DNA of 64,000 bases from Notolepis coatsorum (Eukaryota > Chordata > Actinopteri > Aulopiformes > Paralepididae): NCBI GenBank assembly GCA_963971535.1, contig CAXASK010000014.1, positions 1,019,805 through 1,083,804 on the forward strand. Direction: 5' to 3'. The position numbers and the translations under genes were made by a program. The notes under the pieces are model-generated. The model was not told the origin of the DNA. It saw nothing but the letters and a program-made list of their open reading frames with translations, and did not search any database. Shown piece by piece: positions 1 to 12,616 of this stretch. Position 1 is the first letter of the stretch; the number at the start of each line of letters is the position of its first letter.

Positions 1-197
1 CCTTTTCGGGCAAGACATGAATATAGACAATATATTATAATATAATATTAATTATATATGTTTTATTGGGACAGTTGGTGAATCCCAAAATCGTACCGAA
101 AAGGTCTCAAATGGCCCTAAGAGAAAGCCCTTTTTGTCGTAAGTCCTTGGTGAATGAGACGATGCAAGCAAAACAAAATGCATGATGTTCTCACTAT
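1..197. other. Unassigned AT-rich sequence
   Basis: AT-rich start (TATATTATAATATAA-type run) followed by about 130 bases without recognisable coding or repeat identity, leading into a LINE tail. Confidence 0.3.
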
Positions 198-475
198 GAA
201 TTGAAAATGGGGGACCCTGATGTAAACAAGACAAACGTCTTTCTCTGGTCTGCATCCCCTTAACAATTGTGTGTATTGAGCCGTACTGTATTGTACCCAT
301 TCTGCAATCTGTTAATAAGGTTTTCATTAATTCATTCGTTCATTCATTCATTCTTTCGTTGGTTCGTTTGTTCATTCATGCATTCATTCATTCATTCATT
401 CATTCATTCATTCATTCATTCATTCATTCATTCATTCATTCATTCATTCATTCATTCATTCATTCATTCATTCAC
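198..475 (+). repeat. LINE 3' tail ending in expanded (TTCA)n microsatellite
   Basis: First of eight copies of one 3' tail. It runs from GAATTGAAAATGGGGGACC through CTGGTCTGCATCCCCTTAAC to CATTCTGCAATCTGTTAATA. Here it passes directly into about 145 bases of TTCA repeat (331-474). Copies elsewhere end in CAAT repeats, so the tail itself is a short tandem motif, as in several non-LTR retrotransposon clades that lack poly(A). Confidence 0.7.
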
Positions 476-1015
476 TCTAGAGATAGAGATATTGTTTACA
501 ATGATTTGTATATATTGACTATGAATGGGTCTGACATCGAAAGAGTAACAGAATACATCTTGGCATCTGGCTTGAGGAGAAATTTAAATTAAATACCATA
601 CAGACAATCTTGCCAGTAAATTCGGCCCAAAGTGGCTTGTTGTACACAGGGACAGAACCATCTTCCCAATGATTAGTAGAAAGTGGGTCGTTGAAGCAGT
701 TTTTCCTATATCTGTCTTGGATCATAGCGATGTGATAAAAATAAAAAATAAAACATGCAGCTCCTTCCTGCACTCTGAAACCTCTAGAGACACTGTCTAT
801 CCTTCTACTCTCAGATGTATTACTAGTGATAGACATGGTACTCACCACTGCATCCTATATGATGAAGTGGGTTGGTGCTCTCTGGCAGAGAAGCAAAATA
901 AAATTACCATTTTATATCACAATGTTGCTATATTGTTACCACAGACCCACATGTTATGACTGGTTTGTCCCCAGAGTGCAGACTGATCTTGGAATGATCT
1001 TCAACCCTCGTTAAA
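476..1015. other. Unassigned upstream sequence
   Basis: No convincing exon or known repeat seen. Short open frames here have no family resemblance. It may include more of the truncated LINE that follows. Confidence 0.3.
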
Positions 1016-2076
1016 AATCAATACCACACCATCATATGGACAGTTTAAAAACATGATTACAAACCTCCCCGCTTCAGTCTGTGAGTGGGTGACAATATTG
1101 TCACAAGGAAAGATGAAATTACCTACCTGGGTTCCATCCTATAGAGGCAAATCTTTCCTGTGACAAAATGGCATCAAATGTAATAAAAAAAAGTCAGATT
1201 CTAGATTCTTGTACCGGATCTCCTCTCTGGTAAACAAGAATACCCTGAAGACTCTGGCAGGAGCACTCATTCAAGGGTACTACGACTATGCTTGCACCTC
1301 ATGGTACCAAAACAAACTGGTCAGACTACTGCTTGACCTTACTCCTAGAACCCACCTCACCCCTGCCCACTTTGACAACCTAGGATGGCTTAGATTAGAC
1401 GACAGAGTACAGCAACTTGCAATGGGCCTGGTCTACAAGATACACTACACGACCAAGGTACCCATGTACATGTCAAAATACTTCCCAAAGGTCAGTGAAT
1501 ACCACGATCACAACACCAGAGGGAGCTCCACAAATCATGTTAAACCCAGATTCGGCTCAAACAAGGGACTAAACACGTTTCGCAATTATGCCACATCAAT
1601 GTGGAACGCCCTACCCAAAGCTGTAAAGGAATGTGAATCACTTTTAAAACCACTCTCAAGGTGCACCTACGGGAGACTGCAATTCGAAACTGGCCCCTGT
1701 AAATGTCCAAACCCAACCCCCTCCAATGTACAGTTACCCCCCGCCTACCCCCCCCCCCCCCCACCTACCCAACCTCCTCCAATGTACAGTTTCTAACCCC
1801 CCTCAAATGTATATACTCTCTTTTTTAGAAATTTTTTGTACTCATAAACAGTACTGTATATTTGTAGATCTGGTATGTCATAAATGTCTAGATGTAACAG
1901 TACTGTCTATCTGTATGTCATGTATGTCATAAATGTCACTATGATGAATTGAAAATGGGGACCCTGATGTAAACAAGACGAAAGTCTTTCTCTGGTCTGC
2001 AACCCCTTAACAATTGTAGTGTATTGAGCCGTACTGTATTGTACCCATTCTGCAATCTGTTAATAACATTTTCAAT
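1016..2076 (+). mobile_element. 5'-truncated non-LTR retrotransposon (CR1/L2/Rex-like reverse transcriptase C-terminus)
   Basis: An open stretch from about 1209 to 1660 encodes ALIQGYYDYACTSWY, QNKLVRLLLDLTPRTHLTP, FDNLGWLRLDDRVQQLAMGL, HNTRGSS and MWNALPKAVKE. This is the typical C-terminal tail of jockey/CR1/L2-group LINE ORF2 proteins. TYLGS-type sequence just before it fits the end of the RT domain. A C-rich 3' UTR and the shared GAATTGAAAATGGGG tail follow (1944-2076). The frame is broken upstream, so this is a dead 5'-truncated copy. Exact clade uncertain. Confidence 0.75.
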
Positions 2077-2347
2077 TAGAGATGTCCGATATTATCGGCC
2101 GATATTGCCATTAAAATGTAATATCGGAAAATATCTGTCTCGGTTTTCAAAAAAAAATTATAAAAAAATCAAATTAACTTTTATTTAACCTTTATTTACC
2201 CAGGCAAGCAAGTAAGAACAAATTCTTATTTTACCGCAAACCCGCATATATATCGGTATCGGTTGATATCGCTATCGGAAATTAAGAGTTGGACAATATC
2301 GGTATATCGGATATTGGTAAAAAGAAAAAAAATATCGAACATCCCTA
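2077..2347. mobile_element. Non-autonomous DNA transposon (MITE), TATCGG-rich, hAT-like
   Basis: Ends are inverted: TAGAGATGTCCGATATT at the left and AATATCGAACATCCCTA at the right. Internal sequence is rich in ATCGG/CCGAT. A second copy at 58403-58677 has a perfect 8-bp target duplication, pointing to hAT. No clean duplication is visible for this copy, which sits at the end of a LINE tail. Confidence 0.7.
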
Positions 2348-2450
2348 TCAGTAATCAGTGAAGAGTTAGAAGATAGAAGATTTGTTTATTAAGGACAATG
2401 CAAATGAATGAACATCATTTACATGAGTGTATGCATAACATCACAGCATG

Positions 2451-2718
2451 GGGCGACAGTGGCCCAGGAGGTAGAGCAGTCGTCTGGCAATCCGGAGGTT
2501 CCCGGTTCGATTCCCGCTCCTCCCGGACAGCGTGTCGATGTGTCCTTGAGCAAGACACTTAACCCCTAATTGCTCCCGATGAGCAGGTTGGCACCTTGCA
2601 TGGTCGCCTCCGCTGTCGGTGTGTGAATGTGTGAGTGAATGGGTAAAAAAATTTGAGTAACAAATTGTAAAGCGCTTTGGATAAAAGCGCTATATAAAAA
2701 AGCAGCCATTTACCATTT
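2451..2718 (+). mobile_element. tRNA-derived SINE with L2-like tail
   Basis: Head with a box B (GGTTCGATTCC) and box A-like TGGCCCAGGAGG. The body has GTGTCCTTGAGCAAGACACT and the tail has AAAGCGCTTTGGATAAAAGC then GCTATATAAA, resembling L2-clade LINE 3' ends. Flanked by the duplication ACAGCATG (2443-2450 and 2719-2726). A dispersed SINE, not a tRNA gene. Confidence 0.8.
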
Positions 2719-2839
2719 ACAGCATGATAAAGACGTAAATATGCCGGGAATAGCACAGGGCTAATTTCCACCTGTAGTCCTAACATAAAACAAACACAAA
2801 ACGGACCATACAACATTCATTCATAAAAACTGACATCAC

Positions 2840-3361
2840 TGACATATATTCTCTCCCCACCTTATGTATATTTCTCTCCCACCCACCCACCCCCTCCTAT
2901 GTACAGTCTCCTCCCCACCGTATGTATATATTCTCTCCCCACCGTATGTATATTTTTCTCCCACCCACCCACCCCCTCCTAATGTACAGTCCCCTCCCCA
3001 TCATACTCTGTCAGGATCTATGGGTAACAGTACTATATATTTGCATATCGTATATGTCACAAATGTAACAGTACTATATACCTGTATGTCATGTATGTCC
3101 CTATGCCATAAATGTCATGATGTCATGTATGTTGTGTATGTCATAAATGTCTATATGAATTGAAAATGGGGGACCCTGATGTAAACAAGACAAATGTCTT
3201 TCTCTGGTCTGCATCCCCTTAACAATTGTGTGTAATGAGCCGTACTGTATTGTACCCATTCTGCAATCTGTTAATACATTCATTCATTCATTCATTCATT
3301 CATTCATTCATTCATTCATTCATTCATTCATTCATTCATTCATTCATTCATTCATTCATTC
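2840..3361 (+). repeat. LINE 3' UTR/tail with (ATTC)n microsatellite
   Basis: C-rich 3' UTR with duplicated CTCCCACCCACCCACCCCCT blocks, then the shared tail from 3157, ending in about 86 bases of ATTC repeat at 3276-3361. Same family as 1016-2076, truncated. It lies just upstream of the rabep1 promoter. Confidence 0.65.
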
Positions 3362-3384
3362 AGTAGCCTATTATTTTGTGGTGG

Positions 3385-3593
3385 AGACCTTTATTTTGAA
3401 ACGCGAATAGTGCGGAAGTGCCACTGATTCTGCTGTCAGAAGACCTTTATTTTGAAACGTGCAGCTCGGAAGTGCCACTGATTGTGCCGTCAGGGTGGAC
3501 TTGACTCCGGTCGTCATGTTTCTCACAGGACGCTCCTAGCTTCTTTATCCACCTCCGCACTGCTTACTGCCACCAAACACTGCCGACATCATC
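3385..3593 (+). promoter_or_regulatory. rabep1: rabep1 promoter/5' leader with duplicated ETS-site block
   Basis: About 200 bases of non-repetitive sequence separate the (ATTC)n microsatellite from the start codon. A block of about 55 bp beginning AGACCTTTATTTTGAAACG occurs twice in tandem (3385-3440 and 3441-3495). Each copy carries CGGAAGTG (3413-3420 and 3467-3474), the core of ETS/GABP sites common in TATA-less housekeeping promoters. No TATA box is obvious at a sensible distance. The transcription start cannot be placed from sequence alone; the CT-rich stretch 3510-3590 is the likeliest 5' UTR. Promoter function is inferred from position and motif. Confidence 0.6.
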
Positions 3594-3636
3594 ATGGCCG
3601 AGCAGGCCTCGGGATCTCCTCCCTCTCATGATGACG
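3594..3636 (+). CDS. rabep1: rabep1 exon 1 (coding part)
   Basis: ATG at 3594 opens MAEQASGSPPSHDD and the exon ends with one base of codon 15 before gtaaac. Mammalian rabaptin-5 likewise starts with a short MAQPGPASQPDVS-type leader before the first coiled coil, so this start fits the family. The upstream sequence is promoter-like and no earlier in-frame ATG is supported. Confidence 0.88.
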
Positions 3637-6600
3637 GTAAACAACATGTCTTCTCTTCCCTTCTTGTTGTGATGCGGAGCCGCTGTTCTGTTCTCAGCCA
3701 ACAGCGGCCTCATATAAGAAGCTAACCAGGCTAACCCCCTATAGCATCACCGTTAGCCGACGTGTCACTGGCTGCTTCATATTTTACACTTCTCTCTTAT
3801 TGCTACTAGATGAGTTTATTATTATTGTCCTTATTATTATAACGTGACTGTGTTGCAGTGTTGTTGTTAACGTCACAGGGGAATGTCGCACGACATGTTG
3901 TTATTGCAGAACAACAACAACAACAACCACCACATTAATGATGACATGTTATTATAATGCGCACTGTTCACGGTAGCTTGTTTTCCACTTGTTACTGGTG
4001 CTAGCTAGCTGATTGATTGATTGAACATTTTATTAACAGGTTGCAGAACGGGTACAATACAGTAGGGCTCAAAGTCAATACACACAATTGTTAAGGGGAT
4101 GCAGACCAGAGAAAGACTTTCGTCTTGTTTACATCAGGGTCTCCCATTTTCAATTCATCATAGTATGCAGATGATGATGATGATGATGATGCTAGGCTGA
4201 CAGGCCTTTATTAATCATAGTCCGGCTGTAATCCAGCTCATCATCATGTTGGACTTTAAGACTATCATCACACAATAGTCATCATAAATGTATAGATGTA
4301 GCAGTACTCCACCTAACCTCCTCCCATGTACAGTTTCTTCGTCAAATGTGTACTGTACAGTACTGTATTTGTAGATCTGGTATGTCATAAATGTATAGAT
4401 GTAGCAGTACTGTCTATCTGTATGTCATATATGTCCAGATGAATTGAAAATGGGGGACCCTGATGTAAACAAGACGAAAGTCTTTCTCTGGTCTGCATCC
4501 CCTTAACAATTGTTTATTGAGCCGTACTGTATTGTACCCATTCTGCAATCTGTTAAATAAAGTTTTCAATCAATCAATTCAATCAGGCCCGTGTCTCCCA
4601 ATATGTCATCACGAGATATTGGGAGACACAGGTCCGTCCTGTCTGTGTTGTGATAGTCCTCCTAGTCCAACATGATGATGAGTTTATAAATGAAGTGATC
4701 TAAGGCCTGCAGAGAGTCTAAGTGGTTGATCTAATCTCATGTCAACAACGTGCATACAGAAACGGGAAGACTATTATGTACTACTGACCGGGTTTTTTAT
4801 GACTGCTAATAAAAGGTTGTCATGACATGACATGTCATAAACTCGGATGAGGTGCAGCGATTCGGAAACCGCACGATTTAGATTTCGATTCTTGGGGGGT
4901 CACGATTTGATAAAAAAAATAAAAGATTCTCGATTCAATACCTGCATAGATTTGATTCTAGATTGCTATGTAAAGTAACTTTTCCCAGTTGACACTTTAA
5001 TAGATCTCAAAGAAAAAGAAAAACCACACTGAATCAAATGTAACCATTTACTCGATGTAAACCTTCTTGAGTAAGATTTATTTTTCAGTTTAGTCCACTC
5101 AATATGAAACATAATATGCAATCTGGCTGGTAGTCTTGTGCAATAACAAAGCAAGGCAAAAAAAGAATAATAGATCTTTGAAATGTGCTAATCGATTTTG
5201 AATTGGTAGTTCAGAGAGAAGAATGACAGACAGAGAATGGCAGACCCCCAATCATATGACCGTGAGCCGCAGCAGGGATGCTTCAGTTTGTATCGTTGGA
5301 GCTGGTACCACTACCTACTGTATCTCATACAGTATGCAGAATTGGCTCATTCCAACACAGATAGTGATTAGAGAGCAGCAATCTATAACTGTGAAGGCTG
5401 GAACGCCTCAGTCTCAATTATGCTTTCTGTGCATGTTTTCAAATGTTTTATATTGAAAACAAACAACAAGTAAGTTGGGCTTAAACTACCTTGGCAGACA
5501 ACGTGGGTCATGAGAGCCAGCACAGTTTATAGGCTATATATGTCTGACCACTGACCAGTGCTGCTGGAAGCGGATTTTAACAGTGGAGAGGGTATATTAT
5601 AGATCCTTTAATCACATGTGTGATCATGGGCCACAAGGTGGCATGCCACTTGAATATTGATTAATTCATTATAGACTCACTAGACCACACACCTTACCGT
5701 CACCCAGTATACCACACACCTGACGTTAGCCCCCACACCTGACGTTAGCCCCCACACCTGACGTTAGCCCCCACACCTGACGTTAGCCCCCACACCTGAC
5801 GTTAGCCCCCACACCTGACGTTAGCCCACACACCTGACATTAGCCCCCACACCTGACGTTAGCCCACACACCTGACGTTAACCCACACACCTGACGTTAA
5901 CCCCACACACCTGACGTTAACCCACACACCTGACGTTAACCCCACACACCTGACGTTAACCCACACACCTGACGTTAGCCCACACACCTGACGTTAGCCC
6001 ACACACCTGACGTTAGCCCACACACCTGACGTTAGCCCACACACCTGACGTTAGCCCACACACCTGACGTTAGCCCACACACCTGACGTTAGCCCACACA
6101 CCTGCCGTTAGCCCCCACACCTGACGTTAGCCCACACACCTGACGTTAGCCCACACACCTGACGTTAGCCCACACACCTGACGTTAGCCCACACACACCT
6201 GACGTTAGCCCACACACCTGACGTTAACCCACACACCTGACGTTAGCCCACACACCTGATGTTAGCCCACACACCTGACGTTAGCCCACACACCTGACGT
6301 TAGCCCACACACCTGCCGTTAGCCCCCACACCTGACGTTAGCCCACACACCTGACGTTAGCCCACACACCTGCCGTTAGCCCCCACACCTGACGTTAGCC
6401 CACACACCTGACGTTAGCCCACACACCTGACGTTAGCCCACATACCTGACGTTAACCCACACACCTGACTTTAACCCACACACCTGACGTTAGCCCACAC
6501 ACCTGACGTTAGCCCACACACCTGACCACACACCTGACGTTAGCCCACACACCTGACGTTAACCCACACACCTGACGTTAGCCCACACACCTGACGTTAG

Positions 6601-9600
6601 CCCCCACACCTGACGTTAGCCCACACACCTGACGTTAGCCCACACACCTGACGTTAGCCCACACACCTGACGTTAGCCCACACACCTGCCGTTAGCCCCC
6701 ACACCTGACGTTAGCCCACACACCTGACGTTAGCCCACACACCTGACGTTAGCCCACATACCTGACGTTAACCCACACACCTGACTTTAACCCACACACC
6801 TGACGTTAGCCCACACACCTGACGTTAGCCCACACACCTGACCACACACCTGACGTTAGCCCACACACCTGACGTTAACCCACACACCTGACGTTAGCCC
6901 ACACACCTGACGTTAACCCACACACCTGACGTTAGCCCACACACACCTGACGTTAACCCACACACCTGACGTTAGCCCACACACCTGACGTTAGCCCACA
7001 CACCTGACGTTAGCCCACACACACCTGACGTTAGCCCCCACACCTGACGTTAACCCACACACCTGACGTTAACCCACACACCTGACGTTAGCCCCCACAC
7101 CTGACGTTAACCCACACACCTGACGTTAGCCCACACACCTGACGTTAGCCCACACACACCTGACGTTAGCCCACACACACCTGACGTTAGCCCACACACA
7201 CCTGACGTTAGCCCACACACACCTGACGTTAGCCCACACACCTGACGTTAACCCCCACACCTGACGTTAACCCACACACCTGACGTTAGCCCACACACCT
7301 GATGTTAACCCACACACACCTGACGTTAGCCCCCACACCTGACGTTAGCCCCCACACCTGACGTTAGCCCCCACACCTGACGTTAGCCCACACACCTGAC
7401 GTTAGCCCACACACCTGACGTTAGCCCACACACCTGACGTTAACCCACACACCTGACGTTAGCCCACACACCTGACGTTAACCCCCACACCTGACGTTAA
7501 CCCACACACCTGACGTTAGCCCACACACCTGACGTTAGCCCACACACCTGACGTTAGCCCCCACACCTGACGTTAACCCACACACCTGACGTTAACCCCC
7601 ACACCTGACGTTAGCCCACACACCTGACGTTAGCCCACACACCTGACGTTAACCCACACACCTGACGTTAACCCACACACCTGACGTTAACCCACACACC
7701 TGACGTTAGCCCACATACCTGACGTTAACCCACACACCTGACCACACACCTGACGTTAGCCCACACACCTGACGTTAGCCCACATACCTGACGTTAACCC
7801 ACACACCTGACCACACACCTGACGTTAGCCCACACACCTGACGTTAGCCCACACACCTGACGTTAACCCCCACACCTGTTTGTTGTGAAACTGATATTAT
7901 TTAACAAAATGATAATCATGGGAAATGTAATAAAAGTGATTAGCCTATATAGTCAAACCCATATGGGAAAGATAAAGACTTGGTGGTCAGAGCAGGAGGT
8001 GCAGCTGGTTCTGGACGGTCCGGTTGGCTTCGGGGCTCTTCAGCGTCCGGCGTGTCTCTGACCTAGTGTTGTCACGATACTGGAATTTCGAACTTCGATA
8101 CGATACCTTGAAAAGTATCGATATTCTATATAGTGATGCACCGATGTGAAAATTGTGGCCGATACCGATAACCGATATTAATATTGCTGTTCTGGCCGAT
8201 ACCGATATTTACCGATGTCGATATCTCTGTATAGAAAACACTTTATGATAATCAAATAAAGAGCTATTTTCCAAAACGCATAATTTTTTTTACTTTTGTA
8301 ACTTATTTTCAGAAATTACTGATATTTTGAAACTATTTAAGGCCAAAACATGTAAAAAGAAGAAAAAAAAGATAAAAAAAAAAAAAAAGAATTAAAAAAA
8401 GTTTTTTTTTTTTTTTTTTTTTTTTTTAAATAAATATCGGCCCTATCTTGATATCGGACCGATACCGATGTGTAAAAAAACGGCCATATCGGCCGATATT
8501 ATATCGGTGGCCGATATATCGTGCATCACTAATTCTATACCATTTTCGATACCACTGGGAAAAAGGTTCAATCTTAAAATGTAAAAAAAAATATATATAT
8601 ATTTTTTTCTTTCCTTACATTTCTTTTTTATTTTGCTTTTGTTGCTGGTTGATTCTCCTCAGCTTCTCTCTGGTACTATAAGAGAAGATAAATATAACAC
8701 TTTTAAAACCCTTTGTTTATCTTTAGATCACACATTTAAAAATAACTGTTCATCTCACTTCAATAATTTTTATTGCAGAACATGGTATTTTCTCAAGCAG
8801 ACAGATGTAAACACTGTAATCTGTGTTGCATGTACCTGACAAACTGAACTGTTTGTATAACAGTCATATTCCAACTTAACTGAATGCACACGTGTGTGGA
8901 CTACTGTACTATTACAGGTATTGAAATGAACAATGCAACTTCCTTATACACTTTTTTATTTTTTTTATTAATAATTAAATATCGATATTTCGGGAAATGA
9001 GTATTGAAACCGTTTTAAATATTCAGAATCGATATGTATGTTTTTCGATATTTTTGACAACACTACTCTGACCTAATAGAATGTCCACCAGAGAGACATT
9101 GGGTGCATCATTAGTATATTCACTCCGACGCTCCGATTAAAATAAAGAACATTATTACACAACCATTGGAACAGCCAGAGGGATTCATGAACGGCTCGGG
9201 TAACAGACGTGACGGGGGAAGATGATGACACATGTCAATACAGTTGTCAGTTAGCTACACACCCGTTAAAGCTCCTAACTCCCCTCGCGCCGTCATGCTA
9301 ATAAAGAAACCGTGACATATGATCTGACAAAAACACATTATTTCGTCAGGTTTAGCCAGGTTGTTTGTTTTTCTTCTCGTATCTTTATATTCAGAGTTAA
9401 TTATATCGTTTACACTGTTTATTTTCCCTCATTCATTTTTTCAGATACAATTCTATTGCCTATATTTATTTATAGTGTTTCTACTATTACCCTGCCCATA
9501 CCTGTGCCCCCCCCCCCTGTAAGCCCAAATTTCAAAATAAAGGAATATTTATTTTATCTTATCTGCTTGATATAATTAACAAGCGTTGTAAAAGATTAGC

Positions 9601-12573
9601 GCACCGTGCTGCTGTTCCTACTGGCCTGGCCAGAGCTCTAAGCGCTCGAGAGAGAGAGAGGATGATGCTCTGAATTTTACAAGTGGGAAATCTGATAGAG
9701 GTCTGAATTCACCAACGGTCCAGTGTGTGTCAGAGAGTGCACTCAGGGTGCTGATATACAAACACACCCTTTGTTACTGACTGTCGTGATGTTTACCGTT
9801 AGGCACTCCTATGATCGGCTAAACGCTCAAAGCAACGCCATTCATCCCTCCCTCCTTCGACCGGCCTGCTTAGGATTTGGTGAGAATGTAGCAAATGGAA
9901 GTCAAGAGGTGCTGACTAGGTTTTGTGAATATGACATGAGTGAATCCATGTCGTGTTACTTGGAGAACATTTTTGTGATGGGCCACGCCCCCCCCCCCCC
10001 CCCCAACCCCCAAATTGCCAGTTCACTGGAATGAGGAACAACCAGACTCAGAATCATTGTTGCATGGCTGGTTAGTTGGTGGGTGGTCTGAACCAATAAC
10101 CCAGTAGTCTGTGTGTGTGCCGACATTCACAAAGGCGACAATAGACGACGGGTAAAAAAAACAACAAAAAAAACAATTCTCAGAAAAACAATCTGGCAGT
10201 CTTCCATGGAACCTGTGCTCATCGTAGCGCTAGCTCCGTCCTCACTTGTTGCACGAACGGATGCTTTTCACTTCTCTACGAGTCAGCCTTTTGGACACAG
10301 TGCCACGCTAGTAGTGATGCACCGATGTGAAAATTGTGGCCGATACCGATAACCGATATTAATATTGCTGTTCTGGCCGATACCGATATTTACCGATGTC
10401 GATATCTCTGTATATAAAACACTTTTTTATGATAATCAAATAAAGAGCTATTTTCCAAAACGCATAATTATTTTACTTTTGTAACTTATTTTCAGAAATG
10501 ACTGATATTTTTAAACTATTTAAGGCCAAAACATGTAAAAAAAAAAAAAAAAATAATATCTGCCCATATCTGCCCTATCTTGATATCGGACCGATACCGA
10601 TGTGTAAAAAAACGGCCATATCGGATTAGGGATGTCCCGATCACGTTTTTTTGCTCCCGATCATGTGATTTTGAGTATCTACCGATACCGATCTTTCCCG
10701 ATCCGATGAAAATATATATATATTTCTTTATTTTATTTATTTTTTGACTTTTTATTTTTTATTCAACAAACATGACCATGTTCACGTCTTAAACTCATAC
10801 TGAGGCCTTAGTTTTGGTTTTAAATTGCATATCATTCATTTATTTATTGTCACACAGAGCAGAAGAATTTTGCCAAAACAAACCAATAGTATCCAGCTGC
10901 AGAACGGCAGACAAGCCACACTCTCGGACCCAAACGCATTTCCTTTGATTTAATTATACATCAAATGATTTATGTCAAGGATTGCAATGCCTCGCTTGAA
11001 TGAAGTTAACTTTTCATTCAGGGTGAATGTAATGTGAGAAATTGGGATACAAAAAAAAATTCAATTATTTGGGTCTGAGAATTGGCTGGTCTGCCTTTCT
11101 GCAGCTGGATACTATTGGTTTGTTTTGGCAAAATTCTTCTGCTCTGTGTGACAATAAATAAATGAATGATGATATGCAATTTAAAACCAAAACTAAGGCC
11201 TCAGTATGAGTTTAAGACGTGAACATGGTCATGTTTGTTGAAAAAAACAGATGGGCGACATCTTCTAGAAAACGAGTGTTCATTGGAGCATCTGTACAAC
11301 GATGATGTTCATTGGTTATGGTCGGATTATTATGAGGCGCAAATGGGAGGAATCATAAGGGGGTAGTCAGAGTTCGGCTTGTGGCCAGTGAGCGAATAGG
11401 CAGATTGCTGAATAATTTTTTTGTTTTGATTTGTTTACTAGTACTCGCCAGACTGGCGAGTGCTCTTCATGAATCACTCGCCAAATGTAAAAAATACTCG
11501 CATTTGGCGAGTAAAGTGGCCTAATTTCCTCCCCTGTGCAGGTATATATAAGATTTTTTCTTCTTCCTGTCCCTTTCGGCCATGGAATTTGGTGAATTAT
11601 ATTAATATGTACTTCTGGCGGCTAAGTGGCGCAGTGGGCAAGGCGCTCGCCACTAACGCAGGAGATGCTGGGTTCGAGCCCAGCTCTCGGCGTTGCTTCC
11701 GGCTTGGCTGGTCGTTCATACTAATACATTTGGCAGTGGGAAAGCTGGTGGGTGGGGATCGGACGTTGTGGACAGCGACTCCTACAGGTCGGTTGGTGCG
11801 CCTGTACAGCAGAATCAGGAAGCAACGGGGGCAGCGTGAGCCTCCCACGCGTTACTCCTCGCCGCTGAGAGATCGCGCTGTACAGGTGAAAAGATGCGAC
11901 AGCTGCCTCCTTGTGTACCGGAGGGGACACGTGATGCAAGGCTTGGTCCTCACTGCAGCCGACCAGTGGGAGGCATGGTCTAGCAACGTTCGAGACAGGG
12001 CAGAGAAGAATTGGATAATATGAAATTGGGATGGGAGAAAAATAGAAAAATGGGGAGAAAAAGTAGATACAAAAAAAAATCGTTTTAGTCTGGACAAGGC
12101 CTCAGACTCTGTGATGTGGCGGGAGGGGGGGGGGGGGGGGGGCTTGCTGAGGGAGCTGTTGACAAGGCTGGTGTCCTGTGGGTACGGTAGAAACTGTTTG
12201 TCAGTCATGTAGGCCTGGGCCCTCATTTATCAATAATGCATAGAAAGTGTTCTATTTTCGTTCCTACACACAGAATTTAGAATGTCTCTACGCACAGAAA
12301 AATCAGGATTTATCAAATGTGTGTGCACAGGTCGTACCGACACGTACGCACACTCAGTGTTGATAAATACAGTAGGCAACGATTCAATGCATCATGAAAT
12401 CTCTTCATTTGACCACGATTCGATTAATTTGATAAATTTTCGATAATTTTTTTATTAATCTTTGAAAAAAATTCCATCAGTTAACTCCCCAAAACATTTT
12501 GAATACACAAATGTGGCTGGGGGAACTCATTCACTCACATGAATGGACTATAGGTCAATAAAAACAATACACA

Positions 12574-12616
<43 letters not shown>

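Noticed and set aside
2451-2540. Possible tRNA gene
   Set aside because: SINE with L2-like tail and target duplication.
5712-7878. Telomere-like repeat (TTAACCC occurs in many units)
   Set aside because: Vertebrate telomere is TTAGGG/CCCTAA with a 6-bp period. Here the period is about 20 bp and TTAACCC is only part of a longer unit.
11618-11700. Possible tRNA gene (box A and box B present)
   Set aside because: It is the head of a dispersed ~450-bp repeat with two relatives in the window and target duplications at one. Acceptor-stem pairing and length do not fit a tRNA.
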